DNA from: CAIXTV01 sp037144095
GTDB taxonomy: Bacteria > Bacteroidota > Bacteroidia > Bacteroidales > CAIXTV01
Length of the DNA stretch: 18,416 nt
NCBI GenBank assembly: GCA_037144095.1
Contig: JBAWXL010000067.1
Location: forward strand, 1 to 18,416
Direction of reading: 5' to 3'
The position numbers and the translations under genes were made by a program. The notes below the pieces were generated by a model. That model ran no database searches, was not told where the DNA came from, and was given only the letters and a program-made list of their open reading frames with translations. Shown one piece after another: positions 15,704 through 18,416 of this stretch. Numbering within the stretch: the first letter of the stretch is position 1; the number at the start of each line of letters is the position of its first letter.

Positions 15704-16678
15704 ATGAAGAATTATATACTTATCATATTAGTCTTATTATTTTGTAGGAGTTTCGCACAGAACTTGGTGCCTAACAATAGCTTCGAGTATTATATTGATT
15801 GCCCAGTGTATGGTGAAATTACAAAAGCAATACCATGGTTGTCTTCGTACAGATATACAATAAATTCTCCTCTTAAAAATTCTTCTGATTTTTATAATGT
15901 TTGCAATAATAGTATAAATAATAATTTTGGTGTTCCCTGTCCTAATCAAAATTCTGCTGTAAATTTTTATCAAAATCCTCATACTGGTAATGGGTTTGCT
16001 GCAATAATTGTTATTCAATTCGGTATATATAACTATAGAGAGTATTTAGAGGTAAAACTGACTGATTCTTTAAAACAGGGGAAAAAATATTGTGTAGAAT
16101 TTTGGACTAACTTTGCAGGTGATAAATATGCAACTGATGCACTAGGAGCTTGTTTATCTAAAGACACCATATATGGTATAGGTGGTCAGTGGGTTTGTTT
16201 AATCAATGCCACACCTCAAATTAATAATCCACCCGGTAATATATTGAAAGATACTATTAATTGGGTATTAATATCTGATACTATGACAGCACAAGGAGGG
16301 GAACAATTCATCACTATTGGTAATTTTAAAAATGATTCTTTAACATTCTTAGATACGGTAAATTATTATTCTTATCCTGCTGCTTATTATTTAATAGATG
16401 ATGTTTCGGTAATGGAATGTGAGCCAATTGTGCCCCAACCGGATGGGAGTATTACTGTTTTTCCTAATCCTGTAAGTGATGAATTGGCGATAGAAGCCAA
16501 ATGGAATTCTGAAACAATAACTTTTGATATATTTAATGCCATTGGGCAGATAATTTATAAAGGGAGTCTTGTGGATAAGACGGTAATAAATACAGAGAAT
16601 TTTGCAGCAGGGATGTATTTGATACGGCTGGATTATGGGGGGAGGTGGATTTATAAGAAGGTGGTGAAATTAAATTGA
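15704..16678 (+). CDS. Secreted protein with type A T9SS sorting domain
   Basis: A 324-residue exported protein. Residues 1-19 are a signal peptide (MKNYILIILVLLFCRSFAQ), followed by NLVPNNSFEYYIDCP, the N-terminus typical of a Bacteroidota jelly-roll, carbohydrate-binding-like module (NL(V/I)PN.(S/D)FE). That module seems to run to about residue 240 and ends in YYLIDDVSVMEC, its usual last strand. Residues about 248-324 are a Por-secretion-system (type A) C-terminal sorting domain: ITVFPNPVSDELAIE, ATFDIFNAIGQ-like strand (TFDIFNAIGQIIYKG), then GMYLIRLDYGG and KKVVKLN. The protein should cross the outer membrane through T9SS and be surface-anchored or released. Its ligand is unknown. It is monocistronic; the leader carries the hairpins described at 15582-15688, and no good promoter was found. 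Confidence 0.88.
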   Translation: MKNYILIILVLLFCRSFAQNLVPNNSFEYYIDCPVYGEITKAIPWLSSYRYTINSPLKNSSDFYNVCNNSINNNFGVPCPNQNSAVNFYQNPHTGNGFAAIIVIQFGIYNYREYLEVKLTDSLKQGKKYCVEFWTNFAGDKYATDALGACLSKDTIYGIGGQWVCLINATPQINNPPGNILKDTINWVLISDTMTAQGGEQFITIGNFKNDSLTFLDTVNYYSYPAAYYLIDDVSVMECEPIVPQPDGSITVFPNPVSDELAIEAKWNSETITFDIFNAIGQIIYKGSLVDKTVINTENFAAGMYLIRLDYGGRWIYKKVVKLN

Positions 16679-16692
16679 CTGTTGTGTTTCGA

Positions 16693-16712
16693 CCCTTCGA
16701 CTTCGCTCAGGG
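16693..16712. repeat. Dispersed REP-like repeat CCCTTCGACTTCGCTCAGGG
   Basis: The 20-mer has complementary ends (CCCT…AGGG) and is close to a sequence I recall as recurring between genes in many Bacteroidota genomes (CCCTGAGCGAAGTCGAAGGG in the other orientation). It lies 15 bases after the stop of the 15704 gene. It is notably more GC-rich than the surrounding spacer. Confidence 0.6.
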
Positions 16713-16811
16713 ACCACTTTGCTTAGGTTCAGTAGGGAAATTGTATAATTTTCCTTTTTAATAAAAGTCTACAGAACTCATTGCTTATAACCCTCTTTTC
16801 TTAATAATTCT

Positions 16812-16819
16812 TATCTTTG
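16812..16819 (+). promoter_or_regulatory. Probable -7 element (TATCTTTG) for mfd
   Basis: TATCTTTG matches the Bacteroidota TAnnTTTG consensus and is followed by GC, a common extension. The mfd ATG is 20 bases downstream of its last base. No convincing -33 TTG at 19-21 bases was found. Confidence 0.4.
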
Positions 16820-16838
16820 CGCATTATTTAAAACCTTG

Positions 16839-18416
16839 ATGTCAGCTTCGCATATTTTAAAGTTATATACACAAACTCCGCAGGTTAAACAGATAAAAGA
16901 ATCGCTTGCAGGGGAAAATAGCAGTCGGTTTCATATAAAAGGATTGGCTGGTTCGGCTGCTTCGGTGTTGGGAGGTGTTTTATTTGATTCGACACCCTTT
17001 AGTCATATATTTATATTGCCTGATCACAGCTCAGCAGCGTATTTTTTTAATGACTTACAGCATTTTTTCAATGAAAATGAGTTGCCTTCGGAGCATCGTA
17101 ATGTGTTTTTCTTCCCGCATTCGTATAAACAGCCTTATGTGTTTGAAAATTCGCTGAATGCTAATGTGTTGATGCGCTCGGAAGTGCTGAATCGGATGAG
17201 CTCAGGCAAACATCACGTGGCATTGGTTACGTATCCGGATGCGCTTTCAGAAAAAGTGGTGAATAAGAAGACACTTCACAATAATTTACTGCGTTTGGCA
17301 AAGGGTGAAAAGGTTTCGCTGGATTTTATTATGGATATTTTGATTGAGTTTGAGTTTGAACGCACTGATTTTGTGTATGAACCGGGTCAGTTTTCGATAA
17401 GAGGGGGGATTATAGATATATTTTCGTATTCGAATGAGCTTCCTTATCGAATAGAGTTTGTGGGTGACGCGGTTGCATCGTTGAGAACGTTTGATCCTGT
17501 GACGCAATTGTCGAAAGAAATTGTAGAACGCATTGAGATATTCCCTGATATGCAGAAGATTGAGGTGATTGAGAAGCGGGAATCATTGTTTGCTTTTATG
17601 GAAGGCTATTCTGTGGTTTGGGCTGAGGATGTTTTGTTTGTTTCGGAGAAATTGGAGACGGCTTATAGGAAAGCGGAGGAGGCTTACAGGCAACTGACGA
17701 AGGTTGTCAGGCAGATTCAGCCTCAAGATTTATATGTTAGCGGGAATGAGTTTCTGAAAGGAATTGTTTCGTTCCCGTTAATTGAACTTGGCTCGAAATC
17801 ATACTTTAAGGATGCGGTGAAACTGAGCTTTAATTTCACGCCTCAGCCTGTTTTTAATAAGAATTTTGAGTTGTTGTTTGATGAATTGAGCAAAAATTCG
17901 GATTTAGGGTTTCGTAATCTGATACTTACGGATACGGCTAAGCAATCGGAGCGCATCAATTCGATTTTGGAGGAGGCAAAAGTGAATCGGCAAACGCAAG
18001 AAGTGCTGCAATGGGAGGTTTTAGCGCTATCGTTGCATGAAGGGTTTATAGATAAGGAAAATAAGATTGCTTGTTACACAGATCATCAGATATTTGAGCG
18101 CTATCATCGCTTTACTATACGCGATAATTATCATTCGAAGGAAGCGCTGACGCTGAAAGAGATTTACAACCTGACACCGGGCGACTATGTTACGCATATT
18201 GACCATGGAATTGGGCGATATGACGGCTTGGAAACCATTGATTTGAATGGGAAAAAGCAGGAAGCGTTGCGGATTATTTACAAGGAATCGGATTTGTTGT
18301 ATGTTAGCATTCACTCGCTGCATAGAATATCGAAATATATAGGAAAAGAGGGGACTGCACCTACGTTAAACCGTTTGGGAACGAATGCGTGGAACAAACT
18401 GAAGGAGAAAACCAAG
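16839..18416 (+). CDS. mfd: Transcription-repair coupling factor Mfd, N-terminal 526 residues (gene continues past the right edge)
   Basis: The frame is open for 526 codons to the last base of the window, about half of a normal Mfd. Mfd pushes RNA polymerase stalled at DNA damage off the template and recruits UvrA(BC). Visible parts are: the UvrB-like module with a degenerate Walker-A-like GLAGSAAS at residues 35-42; RTDFVYEPGQFSIRGGIIDI at about 181-200 followed by FSYSNELPYRIEF, the classic UvrB-homology segment; and the RNA-polymerase-interacting domain starting near residue 448 (GDYVTHIDHGIGRYDGL … LYVSIHSLHRISKYIG … LNRLGTNAWNKLKEK). The translocase motor domains lie beyond the window. 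The ATG at 16839 is chosen because it gives the usual short N-terminus; a TTG directly before it is less likely. Codon use is visibly less AT-biased than in the left part of the window, as expected for a core gene. Confidence 0.95.
   Translation, partial: MSASHILKLYTQTPQVKQIKESLAGENSSRFHIKGLAGSAASVLGGVLFDSTPFSHIFILPDHSSAAYFFNDLQHFFNENELPSEHRNVFFFPHSYKQPYVFENSLNANVLMRSEVLNRMSSGKHHVALVTYPDALSEKVVNKKTLHNNLLRLAKGEKVSLDFIMDILIEFEFERTDFVYEPGQFSIRGGIIDIFSYSNELPYRIEFVGDAVASLRTFDPVTQLSKEIVERIEIFPDMQKIEVIEKRESLFAFMEGYSVVWAEDVLFVSEKLETAYRKAEEAYRQLTKVVRQIQPQDLYVSGNEFLKGIVSFPLIELGSKSYFKDAVKLSFNFTPQPVFNKNFELLFDELSKNSDLGFRNLILTDTAKQSERINSILEEAKVNRQTQEVLQWEVLALSLHEGFIDKENKIACYTDHQIFERYHRFTIRDNYHSKEALTLKEIYNLTPGDYVTHIDHGIGRYDGLETIDLNGKKQEALRIIYKESDLLYVSIHSLHRISKYIGKEGTAPTLNRLGTNAWNKLKEKTK

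Overview
The window looks like a low-GC chromosome segment from a member of the Bacteroidota, probably an environmental, gliding-type lineage. The evidence is a type B (CHU_C) type IX secretion (T9SS) sorting domain on a giant adhesin, a PorP/SprF-family membrane protein, a TPR/PD40/OmpA-like lipoprotein-type partner, a type A T9SS sorting domain on a second secreted protein, a GxxExxY gene, and promoters of the TAnnTTTG kind. Nothing in it fixes the genus.

Layout. (1) Positions 1-1981 hold the 3' part of a very AT-rich gene made only of about ten homing-endonuclease-associated (HNH_repeat-type) repeats. An eleventh repeat upstream is broken by a frameshift near position 50. (2) 2106-2864 is a single nitroreductase gene. 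(3) 3075-11411 is a tight three-gene operon: an SBBP/PKD/SprB-repeat adhesin with a type B sorting domain, then PorP/SprF, then a PorE-like TPR-PD40-OmpA protein with an extra DUF1573 domain. Together these look like one T9SS surface-adhesin cassette: cargo, its outer-membrane partner, and a periplasmic anchor. (4) 11449-11875 is a compact cassette in which a GxxExxY (PD-(D/E)XK-like) gene fills the space between two 18-bp inverted repeats. (5) 11904-13709 is a membrane GT-C/GT39-like glycosyltransferase.

(6) 13783-14209 is an intergenic array with an exact 21-bp period. It has twelve conserved units in the centre and diverged units on both sides that keep only a TTTTAG anchor but stay in phase. 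It is followed by a good Bacteroidota promoter and a gene (14382-15317) of unknown function with a carboxypeptidase-regulatory-like C-terminal domain. (7) 15318-15703 is non-coding: a terminator, a heptamer repeat and a nest of hairpins. (8) 15704-16678 is a secreted T9SS type A cargo protein. (9) After a dispersed-type palindromic repeat, mfd begins at 16839 and runs off the right edge.

The most notable items are the phased 21-bp array with its downstream unknown gene, the inverted-repeat-bounded GxxExxY cassette, and the nuclease-less HNH_repeat array with its alternating long/short repeat pattern. Functions are assigned from recognised motifs only; no database search was possible.
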